A DNA stretch of 64,000 bases from Mesorhabditis belari (taxonomy: Eukaryota > Nematoda > Chromadorea > Rhabditida > Rhabditidae), in assembly GCA_958450365.1 (NCBI GenBank), contig CAUEEP010000890.1:452501-516500 (forward strand), read 5' to 3'. The position numbers and the translations under genes are program-made. The notes beneath the pieces were generated by a model. It saw only the letters and a list, made by a program, of their open reading frames with translations, searched no databases and was not told the DNA's origin. Positions 44,651 through 53,688 of this stretch are shown piece after piece (position 1 is the stretch's first letter; each line of letters begins with the position of its first letter).

Positions 44651-45163
44651 TTGGGTTGATGCATAATTATCCGGACTTCTTTTTGCGTGCTTGTATCTTT
44701 TTTTGTTTTGAAAGCTTTTTGTCTATTTCTTTTTTTTTAAATATTCGTTATTCTTTAGTGAACAAAATGCGTGTCGACAATCATATCCATCTTCGCCATA
44801 TCATGCTCTACCACTTCGAAAAGGGATGGTCTGCCGCAGAGTCGTTTCGCGATCTCAAAGAACTGGAGAAGCCCCAACGGACTACCACGTCAATCGATCG
44901 CTCAAAAATTGGCAAACAAATAAGATCTACAACGATTTGGATGACTTGATAGACGATGTTAAAGCGTGGATTGCCTCCAAAGATCGTTTATTCTTCGCTC
45001 GTGGAATCGATCGTCTTCCAAGCAAATGGCAATCAGTTATTGATGTAGGCGGTGAATATGCTCCAGAATAATCAATTAAACATATTTTTCTAACTATTTA
45101 TGTTATTTTTTGTTAAATAAAATCATTTATAAAAGAAGTCCGGATAATTATGCATCAACCCAA
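44651..45163 (+). mobile_element. mariner family 1, differently deleted copy
   Basis: Same ends as 23722-24281, TA-flanked. It keeps the first ~35 N-terminal codons, then jumps to a C-terminal segment (44873-45071: YNDLDDLIDDVKAWIASKDR, FFARGIDRLPSKWQSVIDVG, stop at TAA 45069). Together with the other copy it shows both ends of the transposase; the DDE core is absent from both. It lies about 200 bases upstream of the CUB-like gene start. Confidence 0.92.
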
Positions 45164-45504
45164 TAGAATTCTAGAAAGGAGCTCTTCTTCTATCTTTCTT
45201 AAAAGCTATAATTTTCTTTTTAAAAAATAGATTCTTGAAAAATCTTTTTGTTAAAAAGAAATTTTTCTTGGGTGTGTCAAAAAGAAAACCACAAAAAGCC
45301 ATGTAAATTTTATCAGTTTCCCCCAAAATGCCATAAAACATACAGAAGCCATTCCCCTTGTCAAACATTTGATTAAAATCAAATTTTTGAAGAAAGGAGA
45401 AGCTATAAAATTGCTGGTGACGTAAAGCTGAATTAGAAATAAGAGAAGTTTTTGAGGAAAGAAATTGAATAAATTAAAATAAATTGAATGAATTGAGTAA
45501 ACCC

Positions 45505-46545
45505 TTGACCCAAAATCAAATACTTTTCCACGATTTTGCCAGTAAGGAAATTGTCAGTAAGGAAAAGGAAAGGAAGCAGTTGATCCACCATATAATCCAA
45601 ACATATAACCATCAGATTTTCACCTCTTCAAATCGATGCAACATTTCCTTGCGAATTGCCAGTGAAAGAATATCAGTTTAAGAATGCGAAAGAGGTTTAG
45701 ATTTGGGTGAGCAACTACAGTGGAACCTCTCTATAACGTAACTCACGGGACGGCTATAGCTTACGTTATATAGAGGTTTACGTTATATAGAGTGCCGTTT
45801 TATATAGCTTAACGTCGGCCGGGACCGGTCACGCCTTATAGAGAGGTTTACGTTATATCGAGGTTCGTTATAGAGAGGTTCGACTGTACTTTCAATCACA
45901 GAATCAAGAGCTCTTCGATAAGGGGATCCGCAATCTGAAGAATTCCCATAAGATTCATTGCAAAATGATAGAATCACAATGATTGACGTCCAAGCTTTCA
46001 AAATGGCTTTTTTTGAGTTGCGAAATAGTGTCATAAGTCTTTCCATTATAAATATTCCTCAAAAAAATGTCCCACAAATTTTCTATTGGGTTTAAGTCCG
46101 GTAAGCAGGCAGGCTATTCAAGAAAATCGATGTTGTGACGTTCTGGGAAAGGTTTAGCGGATTGGCCGACATGAATTGAACCATTGAAATGAACCATTGA
46201 AATAAACCATTGAAATGAACCATTGAAATGAAAAGAAAACAAATTGGAAAAGTTTAAGAATGCGCAACTCTTGATTGCGCTTCAGATTGCGGATTCCCTT
46301 GTCGAAAAACTCTTGATTCTGTGATTGAAAGTAGTTGCTCGCCAAAATCTAAACCTCTTTCGCATTCTTAAACTGATATTCTTTCACTGGCAATTCGCAA
46401 GGAAATGTTGCATCGATTTGAAGAGGTGAAAATCTGATGGTTATATGTTTGGATTATATGGTGGATCAACTGCTTCCTTTTCCTTTTCCTTACTGACAAT
46501 TTCCTTACTGGTAAAATCGTGGAAAAGTATTTGATTTTGGGTCAA
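45505..46545 (-). mobile_element. Tc1-like element with about 240-bp TIRs
   Basis: The left arm (TTGACCCAAAATCAAATACT, CTTCAAATCGATGCAACATT, GAAAGAGGTTTAGATTTGG, resuming after a nested MITE with TTTCAATCACAGAATCAAGA) returns inverted at about 46270-46545. Between the arms, the minus strand carries a transposase C-terminus: CLPDLNPIENLWDIFLRNIY then NGKTYDTISQLKKAILKAW (46105-45995), with a stop upstream. The catalytic N-terminal part is missing. Confidence 0.8.
45718..45886. mobile_element. MITE (CAGTGGAACCTCTCTATAAC), nested
   Basis: 169 bp, ends CAGTGGAACCTCTCTATAAC and inverse (CAGTCGAACC), TA-flanked, inside the left arm of the Tc1-like element. CAGT(N)GAACCTCTCTATAACG ends are typical of pogo/Tigger-type MITEs. 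Internal GTTATATAGAGGTTTACG repeats. Confidence 0.9.
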
Positions 46546-46628
46546 ATTCCAGCCTGCCCCCCAACCCAACAACTCTAGCCCCATATCTTTAATCTAAAAC
46601 AACTTAAAAGTGTTTTTTTTTCGCAATT

Positions 46629-46854
46629 ATGTATCCAGCTTGGAATCAAGAGACTCCAGAATCTCTCATGTACTTTTTTGAGCCCTAAAATGACTCCAAA
46701 GTGACTCCAAAATGACTCCAAAAAAGATCTTACGATAATTTTTCTTATTTCAACTCATACCTACAGCATTTTCACCTATATTGTCAAGTTTTTGAGTGGC
46801 TTTTTTCTGGGCTTTATGTTAGGAATGCTTATTGAAAGGCTTGCTTATTGTTAG
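46629..46854 (+). CDS. 42-aa single-pass membrane protein
   Basis: Two exons, 46629-46669 and 46767-46854, join in phase 2 (donor GTACTT, acceptor CCTACAG) and end at TAG. The N-terminus MYPAWNQETPESL is polar; one TM helix follows (YIVKFLSGFFLGFMLGMLIE) with a Gly/Phe/Leu/Met face, then RLAYC. The pattern of a short polar head, one long helix and a stop is that of small integral membrane proteins (organelle complex subunits, SMIM-type). No family assigned. The region from 46550 to 47400 is otherwise unique sequence. Confidence 0.55.
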
Positions 46855-47439
46855 GTTGAGTGAAAAACGATCAAAACCGGATCAAAACCACATTGTGATC
46901 TAGAAAGGAGTTTTCGGGTGCTCCACCGAATGGTTGACTGTAATCCAAAGTAGCCTCAGCCTCCTCTCAATTTCCTTTCTTTTTCCTTTCTTTTCCTTTC
47001 TTTTCCTTTATCCATTGACAATCCACCCGGTCCCCTTCTCCTTTCCAAAGCTTAATCCCCAACAAACACTCCCCTTTGAAGGTTTTAGGATCACTAAAAT
47101 CGGTTTTAGATCGCTAAAATATTTGAATCTTTTGAATATTTAGATTTTTTTCAGAATGATTCTCATTTTCTTTTATCTAATGCTATGTCAATCCCATTTT
47201 AAGTCATTTTCAGTCATTCTTTAACTTTAACTTTTCTTATCTTTCAATTCTAAAGGAAATATCTAATTTTTCTAGATTTAGAATCTAGAAGATCTAGAAG
47301 ATAGCTAGCCTGTTACTGGATCTAAGTTGCTTTAAAGATATACCGGTTTTGATTTATTTGGTTTACTCGGCATGATAATCCCAATTCGCAGGCATTTCTA
47401 GATTTTTCTTTTCTTTCTACTTTTTCGAAAGAGCGTATC

Positions 47440-47600
47440 TAATGATCTAATGATTGATAGAGCCTATCTAATGACCTAATGATTGATAGAGCCTATCTAA
47501 TGACCTAATGATCGATAGAGTGTATCTAATTTCCGACTTGGCGTATCTAATGATATCAAGAAAATTGAAATTGAACAGCCAAACACCAAGAAATTTCTTC
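47440..47600. repeat. dispersed AACAGCCCAACACCAAGAAATTTGAG family, 5' of the ground-like gene
   Basis: CGATAGAGTGTATCTAATTT, TAATGATATCAAGAAAATTG and AACAGCCAAACACCAAGAAA also occur at 39091-39345, 50995-51290, 56715-56760 and 10313-10345. Preceded by a 28-bp triplet (GATTGATAGAGCCTATCTAA). The copy ends 7 bases before the ATG of the ground-like gene. Confidence 0.65.
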
Positions 47601-47606
47601 ATCCAG

Positions 47607-50600
47607 ATGTGGTTCCTTGTCGGCTTTCTCATCTCAACGGCATCAGCCTTTTTGTTTGGCGGCGGGAATTCGCAGGTACTACAGGACAACTTACTAGGGA
47701 AGGCTTAAGACAACTTACTATGGAGGGTCACTGTGGGATTTCGAAATGAAAACCAGAAATCTCATTGTGAAAAATAAAAAGCAAAAGAGGCGAGTGGGGG
47801 ATTCGAACCGATCACCAAAGGTGAGGTGATTAGTTTCGTAGACTATCATACTATCCACTACACCACGACTGCCATCCGGGAAGGTCGCATAAACTGTATA
47901 GCTGTATAGCAAGCCTGTATGGCAAAAACAGCTCAAAAATCTTGCTTCTACAACCTATTCAGCAGATTTTGATTACAGATTCGGATTTCGCGTTTGATTT
48001 TCTATCGAATGAGCTAGGACTCGTTTAGAAATAATCTAATATAAGAATTCTATGAATAGAAGCGAAATAATTTTTTTTGAGCCGTCTTCGCACTTAGGTG
48101 TTCCTATTTGCGCAGATCACAACCTGCTTCCACATTTCTCGATCCCTTGCTATTGTCATCCAGTGTTTCCTCCAGTGTTTCTTGGTTCGAAATCTTCGAC
48201 TTGCTTGTGCTGGTGGTGGTTGCACTCTAGCCATCCGTTTTCTGACCGTCTCTGCCACTCTTGTGCTCCACCTCGTTGCTGGTCTTCCGATGGGCCTCTT
48301 CTGGTCTCGTGGTAGCCACTCTGTGATCCGTATCGTCCATGCGAGGACTGTCATCTGTTCTGTCGTCTGTTCTGTCGTCTGTTCTGTCGTCTGTTCCGTC
48401 GTCTGTTCCGTCGTCTGTTCTGTCGTCTGTTCCGTCGTCTGTTCTGTCATCTGTTCTGTCGTCTGTTCTGTCGTCTGTTCTGTCGTCTGTTCCGTCGTCT
48501 GTTCTGTCGTCTGTTCTGTCATCTGTTCTGTCGTCTGTTCTGTCGTCTGTTCTGTCGTCTGTTCCGTCGTCTGTTCTGTCGTCTGTTCTGTCATCTGTTC
48601 TGTCGTCTGTTCTGTCGTCTGTTCTGTCGTCTTCTGGCCGGCCCATCTGAGTCTTTTTCTCTCGATCACTTCCACTGGATCTCTGAGTCCCGAGAGCTGG
48701 CGCATATCCGTACTTCTTAGGTCTTGGTCGAGCTGCGTCTTCCTATTGTGCCCGAGTGCCTTTCAAGGGCTCGATGCGTCGTTCCCAGGGCTAAGAAGAA
48801 AAGTTACTAGTTTAAATAACCTAGTAGCCTTTCTTACACCTTCATTCTTTGATTCCCCGTGCTGGTACAAGAAAAATAAAGATTTAAGTACGCCAGAGTT
48901 TGCGTTACAAGTACATTCACGAGTTTTACTGTTAGAATCATAGAAATTCAAAGATTGATAGGAAAAAGGTGGAAATGTTTAAGGAAATCATTAAGGAAAC
49001 TCTTTAGTGTTGTCCGCCATGCAATCCGCTTCCGATCTGCGCCCCTCAACCAATCTGTCCTCCACCTCCATTGTGTCTCCCTCCACCCCCAACTCTACCA
49101 CCAATATCATTGCCGAAATTGGTAAATGTTTAAGGCAAACTTTGAAACAATCTTCTAGAGTATCTTCTTGTTTTAAGACTATCAAAACTAGCATAATCAA
49201 GCTGTCAATGGATTCGATTATTCAATCCAATCCAATTTTGAATCCAATTTCTAGGGTGGTTGCTGTAACTCGTGCGGTGGTTGCATGAAAAAAGTGAAGC
49301 GCTCAATCGACGAGGAAATGATGGAAGAGCCACAAGAGCCACAAATTGAGGCTACGGTAAGTGGGAATGGTTTAGAAAATTGAATTCTCATTTCCCTTTT
49401 CAGGATGCGATGATCTCTCGTCGTGAACGCGCGTCTTCGGATGATGTTGTAAAGGTTGACGCGAAATGTAACAGTCCAGAGTTAAGGGAAATCATCATCA
49501 ATGTACTGACTGTTTTCTATACTCTAATTTATATAAATATTTAAGAATATGGATCGAGTGACTTCAGTGGCGAAGAAACGAATTCAAACGGCAGCTGAAG
49601 AGGAGCTAGGAGCGAGGTGAGCTGTGCTCAAGGGTTATTTAAACACATCCTTTCTAGCACACTAAACAGTGTTCTGCTTTTCTCTGTACTTTGTGCTCAT
49701 TTCTTTTGAAGAATTAGATGCACCAGAAAGGAATTAGGTGGGCCCGAAAGGAATTAAGTGCGCCAGAAAGGAATTAGATGCACCAGAAAGGAATTAGATG
49801 CACCAGAAAGGAATTAGATGCACTAGAAAGGAATTAGGTGCGCCAGAAAGGAATTAGGTGCGCCAGAAAGGAATTAGATGCGCCAGAAAGGAATTAGATG
49901 TACCAGAAAGGAATTAGGTGCACCAGAAAGGAATTAGATGCACTAGAAAGGAATTAGGTGCGCCAGAAAGGAATTAGATGTACCAGAAAGAAATTAGGTG
50001 CGCCAGAACAGAATTAGGTGCGCCAGAACGGAATTAGGTGCGCCAGAACGGAATTAGGTGCGCCCGAAAGGAATTAGATGCGCCAGAAAGGAATTAGGGG
50101 CGCCCGAAAGGAATTAGCACACTAAACAGTGTTCTGCTTTTCTCTGTACTTTGTGCTCATTTCTTTTGAAGAATTAGGTGGACCAGAAAGGAATTAGGTG
50201 CGCCCGAAAGGAATTAAGTGCGCCAGAAAGGAATTAGGTGCGCCTGAAAGGAATTAGATGCACCAGAAAGGAATTAGATGCACCAGAAAGGAATTAGATG
50301 CACTAGAAAGGAATTAGGTGCGCCAGAAAGGAATTAGGTGCGCCAGAAAGGAATTAGATGCACCAGAAAGGAATTAGATGCACTAGAAAGGAATTAGATG
50401 TACCAGAAAGGAATTAGGTGCGCCAGAACAGAATTAGGTGCGCCAGAACGGAATTAGGTGCGCCAGAAAGGAATTAGATGCGCCAGAAAGGAATTAGATG
50501 CACCAGGAAGGAATTAGATGCACTAGAAAGGAATTAGATGCACCAGAAAGGAATTAAGTGCGCCAGAAAGGAAACGTTTACAATTAAAAGAATTTCTGAT

Positions 50601-50743
50601 TTGATTTTAGATTCAACGTGATTTGTGCTCGTGGTGATTTCTCTTACATTACAAACACCGAATTGTACTGTCAACAAACTGTTGGTGATGTCACTTGCTA
50701 TGTCTTCAAGCAACTCTCCGATATTGTTCGAAGCAAACTCTAG
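47607..50743 (+). CDS. ground-like (hedgehog-related) secreted protein
   Basis: Exons 47607-47675, 49008-49121, 49255-49356, 49404-49502, 49546-49616, 50611-50743; 195 aa, all phases consistent, stop TAG. Signal peptide MWFLVGFLISTASAF; a Cys/Pro-rich stretch (CCPPCNPLPICAPQPICPPP); GGCCNSCGGC followed by a basic KKVKR site; an acidic linker; then the C-terminal ground-like domain with its usual marks: KCNSPELREIIIN, FNVICARGDFSYIT, LYCQQTVGDVTCYVFK. Length and layout are normal for the nematode ground-like (grd/grl) family, secreted proteins of cuticle-forming cells. Intron 1 holds a tRNA-like sequence and a LINE fragment; intron 5 a 20-bp array. Confidence 0.94.
47789..47873 (-). tRNA. tRNA-like sequence with a long variable arm, anticodon ACG
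   Basis: 85 nt on the minus strand. A box GTGGTGTAGTGGATAGTATG; anticodon arm TAGT-CTACGAA-ACTA (U33, anticodon ACG, Arg-type); a 6-bp variable arm ATCACC...GGTGAT; B box GGTTCGAATCCCC. A long variable arm with a non-Ser/Leu anticodon recalls the V-arm tRNAs known in nematodes. The acceptor stem pairs only at GGC/GCC, so function is doubtful. In intron 1 of the ground-like gene, antisense. Confidence 0.5.
48094..48790 (-). mobile_element. non-LTR retrotransposon 3' fragment
   Basis: The minus-strand frame has the C-terminal signature of nematode LINE reverse transcriptases: MRQLSGLRDPVEVIERKRLR then WAG, and after an interruption ITEWLPRDQKRPIGRPATRW, WMTIARDREMWKQ. Between WAG and ITEW a 12-bp array has replaced the normal GHVMR-type stretch while keeping the frame open. 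Fragment only; no 3' tail identified. Confidence 0.8.
48345..48645. repeat. 12-bp array GTCGTCTGTTCT inside the LINE frame
   Basis: About 25 units with CC and AT variants. The unit length is a multiple of 3, so all frames stay open (TTEQ, TDDR, CSVV). Confidence 0.96.
49632..50578. repeat. 20-bp array GGAATTAGRTGCGCCAGAAA
   Basis: About 42 units, in two blocks separated by a copied non-repeat segment (CACACTAAACAGTGTTCTGC, CTCTGTACTTTGTGCTCATT) at 49656 and 50109. The unit is one arm (GCGCCAGAAAGGA) of the dispersed AAACGCACCCTTTCTGGCGC hairpin. In intron 5 of the ground-like gene. Confidence 0.95.
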
Positions 50744-50842
50744 ACAAATTTTGATCTATATCTATATTCATTTACAGTGAGATTTAAAGTGTTTAGCTTT
50801 ATTTATTTCATTTTTTGTCATTTCATTGCGATAGTTTCGTTA

Positions 50843-50848
50843 AATAAA
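50843..50848 (+). promoter_or_regulatory. possible poly(A) signal AATAAA
   Basis: First AATAAA after the ground-like stop, 100 bases downstream. Confidence 0.4.
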
Positions 50849-50994
50849 GAAAAAAAGCACAAAATTTTAGTATTTTATTCCAGAATTAAACAGAAATTTG
50901 ATTATCGAACCGTTTTCCCATCGAGAATCCAACTTTTAGCTCTAATTTCTTTGTGTCTGGCTTTTCAATTTATAAATTATTGATATCATTAGAT

Positions 50995-51295
50995 GCGCCA
51001 AGTTTTCCTCTATCGATTGGTATAAAAATTATTTAAATTCAACAGTCCGACACCGAGATATTTGAGCTAAAAGGAGGCGGGGTGCGTATAAAAGGTCCGT
51101 CGCCCCGCCCCTTTTCCCATTGGCAATCCAACTTTTAGCTCAAATATCTCGGTGTTGAGCTGTCCAATCTTAATAGTTTTTGTACCAATCAATAGAGAAA
51201 GCCTTGGCGCATCTAATGATATTAAGAATATTGAAATTGAACAGCCCAACACCAAGAAATTTGAGCGCAAAGTTGCCAATGGCAAAGAGGACGGG
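50995..51295. repeat. inverted dispersed repeat, ACACCGAGATATTTGAGCTAAA
   Basis: Arms GATGCGCCAAGTTTTCCTCT...ACACCGAGATATTTGAGCTA and their inverse (TAGCTCAAATATCTCGGTGT...AAGCCTTGGCGCATCTAATG) around GGGTGCGTATAAAAGGTCCG, followed by a second copy of one arm. Same family as the element 5' of the ground-like gene. Confidence 0.75.
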
Positions 51296-51548
51296 CAAAT
51301 TCCAGAATCAGTCCTCCAGGCCAGATGCTAGCTTGGCCCAACTCCCGTAGCTTTATAAGTCTACTCTAGAACTTGCCTGTTTCTTGATTTTATAGTTTTA
51401 GACTACGTTACGATTTATTGCAGTTTATTATATAAAACTTTTGAATAGCGTTCTGTCTGTGAGCTTTCTTGGCTCCAATTCTATCTCGTCAATTTATCTA
51501 AATCAGGTTAGAATCATCAAAACAATAGATAAATATTTGCAAAGTTTA

Positions 51549-51850
51549 TATTGGGTTGGTGAATTGAAAACTGCAGGACTTTAAACTAGAATTTATTCAA
51601 TATAAAACCATCAACTCATTCGAAATAATTTCCATTATTATTGACGACTTCTGCTCATTTTACAGGCGATTTTCGGTTTTACAGGCAATTTCCTCTGGTA
51701 GGGTTTTGGTTTTGAATCGAAAAAGCCTTCAAAGCCAATTTTTGACTGCTTCTTCCGAATCGAAGTGTTCTCCCGCAAGCTACAGGAAGCCAGGGTACAA
51801 ATTTGAGCTCCCGTCCACAAAAGCACTCTTTCTCGAGCTATCAAGTGTTA
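51549..51850 (-). mobile_element. mariner family 2, 3' end only
   Basis: Starts TTGGGTTGGTGAATTGAAAA with TA before it and contains the C-terminal coding remnant (GRSRQ / FEGFFDSKPKPYQRKLP type frame). It ends at the junction with the Tc3-like relic. Confidence 0.82.
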
Positions 51851-51854
51851 CATC

Positions 51855-52190
51855 CGTTACATCAAAAGACCAGTCATAAAGAAAGCACCAAAACTGAAGC
51901 CGGCACACAAAAAAAAGGATTTCTTGGGCTCGGGATCACCATTCCGATCGATGGTGACATCGATTGGAAAATAGTAAATTTTTTGCCTTGAGTTGTTAAC
52001 TATTTTTTCTTCTTTTTATCTTCAGCGATGAGAAAAAATTGAATTTCGATGGTCTCGACGGCAACAAGTACCATTGGCACGATTCGAGAAAACATCCAAT
52101 GCATTGTGGGCGTCGAAACTTCGATGGAGGATCACTATGGAGGATATGGAAGATATGGAGCGCTTTCAATGTGGATGACGTTCTTGATTT
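51855..52190 (+). mobile_element. Tc3-like transposase relic
   Basis: Two segments around an intron-like stretch. The second reads DEKKLNFDGLDGNKYHWHDS then RKHP and NFDGGSLW, the first-aspartate block of Tc3-type transposases (SDEKKFNLDGPDGYKYYWHD form). Sandwiched between two mariner pieces. Confidence 0.7.
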
Positions 52191-53185
52191 ATTGGGTTGG
52201 TGAATTGAAAACTGCAGGACTTTGAACTAAAATTTATTCAACATAAAACCATCAATTCATTCGAAATAGTTTTCATTATTATTGACGACTTTTGCCCATT
52301 TTACAGGCAATTTGCGGATTTTCGTAGTAGGGTTTTGGTTTTGAATCGAAAAACTTTCAAAGCCAATTTTTGACTGCTTCTTCCGAATCGAAGTGTTCTC
52401 CAGCAAGCTCATGATCCGGAATTGTGGTCCGGAATAATCATGATCCGGAATAAATAGTAATCAAAAAGTCCGGACTGTATGGGGAATGCGCCAAAAGTTC
52501 CCCAAACAAAGCTATTTATTTTAGAGCGACTCAGTTTTGCAACATGAGGGCGCGCGTTGTCGTGGATGAGAACGTCGTGAGTGTCGTGGATGAGAACGAT
52601 CTTTAACTTGCAGGGCCTATTCTTCTTCCGGGATCCATTCACCTTTCCCAACTGTTCACTGTATTTGATTGCATTAACGGTCATCTCGCTATCCAGCAAC
52701 TCCCAATACACCACTCCCTTCATATCCCAGAAAACGCAGAGCATAAACTTCTTCTGGTGCAAATCGGGCTTAGGGTCACTTTCGGGTTTCTCGCCTGGCC
52801 CCACACATTGCCACTTCCTCTGAAAGTTCACAGATAAGACCCATTTCTCATCTCCTGTCACAATTCGAGAAAGGAAAGATTTCCTTTTGTATCGTGAGAG
52901 ATGGACAGCACTGATCGAGGCGCGCCGCCACTTCTGGGGGTCAATGAGGTCATGGGGCACTCAAGTCCCAAGTTTTGATTTAAATCCAAGGGTATGAAGG
53001 TGTCTTAGCACTGTGGCATGATCAACCCTTAACTCTTCTTTCACACGATGACACCCGATGGTTGTTGGTAATAAGTTTGAGTAATTTGGAGTCATCCAGT
53101 TGGGGTGCCGCTCCACGGGGCCTCTGCTTCTTTCAAAGATTTGTTCCCAGATCGAAACTTGGCAAACCATACTCGACACGTTCTT
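52191..53185 (-). mobile_element. mariner family 2, longest copy
   Basis: The 3' end is TTGGGTTGGTGAATTGAAAA at 52191, with TA before it. Minus-strand frames 53179-52961 and 52960-52409 give a helix-turn-helix remnant (RVDHATVLRHLHTLGFKSK) and most of the DDE domain: TGDEKWVLSVNFQRK, WDMKGVVYWELLDSEMTVNA, IHDNARPHVAKLSR, and a decayed third block ending FDYYLFR. About two frame breaks and stops; the 5' terminus is missing, replaced by an ACTTTACTGT array. Confidence 0.85.
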
Positions 53186-53204
53186 TCGGAAGGTGAGTCC
53201 TCCG

Positions 53205-53335
53205 CATACTTTACTTTACTGTACTAGTACTGTACTTGTACTTTACTTTACTTTACTATACTTGTACTTTACTTTACTATACTTGTACTTTACTTTACTG
53301 TACTTGTAATTTACTTTACTGTACTTGTACTTGTT
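53205..53335. repeat. TACTTGTACTTTACTTTAC array
   Basis: Pentamer/decamer mixture right where the mariner 5' end should be. Confidence 0.9.
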
Positions 53336-53688
53336 TATTCATCACTTTGGTGAGTGTTGAATAAACTTTAGAGAGAGAAACCTGGAAGACAGCCATGAAC
53401 TCGAGGTTTCAATTGAGCAAAACAGTTTTGCAAAAGAGAAAACGAATCTTTTCCATGTTCTTTTCCAAATCCCCGATTTCATGGCTCACCCAGGGAAAGG
53501 GGAAAAGTGAAAAGTGACCCCATTTCGCCATTTTCTCCTTTCCTCTCTCCTTCCCTCTCTCCTCGATCTGAATCCCTTTCAACTCCACCCAAAATTTCAT
53601 CCCTATTCCTATTTTAATATTCACCTATATTCATCTAATCAATTACAATCTAATTTTCGACTTTTCCTCTTCAACTTCAACAATTGAA

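Noticed and set aside
48094..48943. 281-aa plus-strand ORF (CSVVCSVV)
   Set aside because: Shadow of the minus-strand LINE fragment plus the 12-bp array.
49715..50578. Possible CRISPR array (20-bp direct repeats)
   Set aside because: There are no distinct spacers: the units are head-to-tail with point variants, in an intron of a eukaryotic gene.
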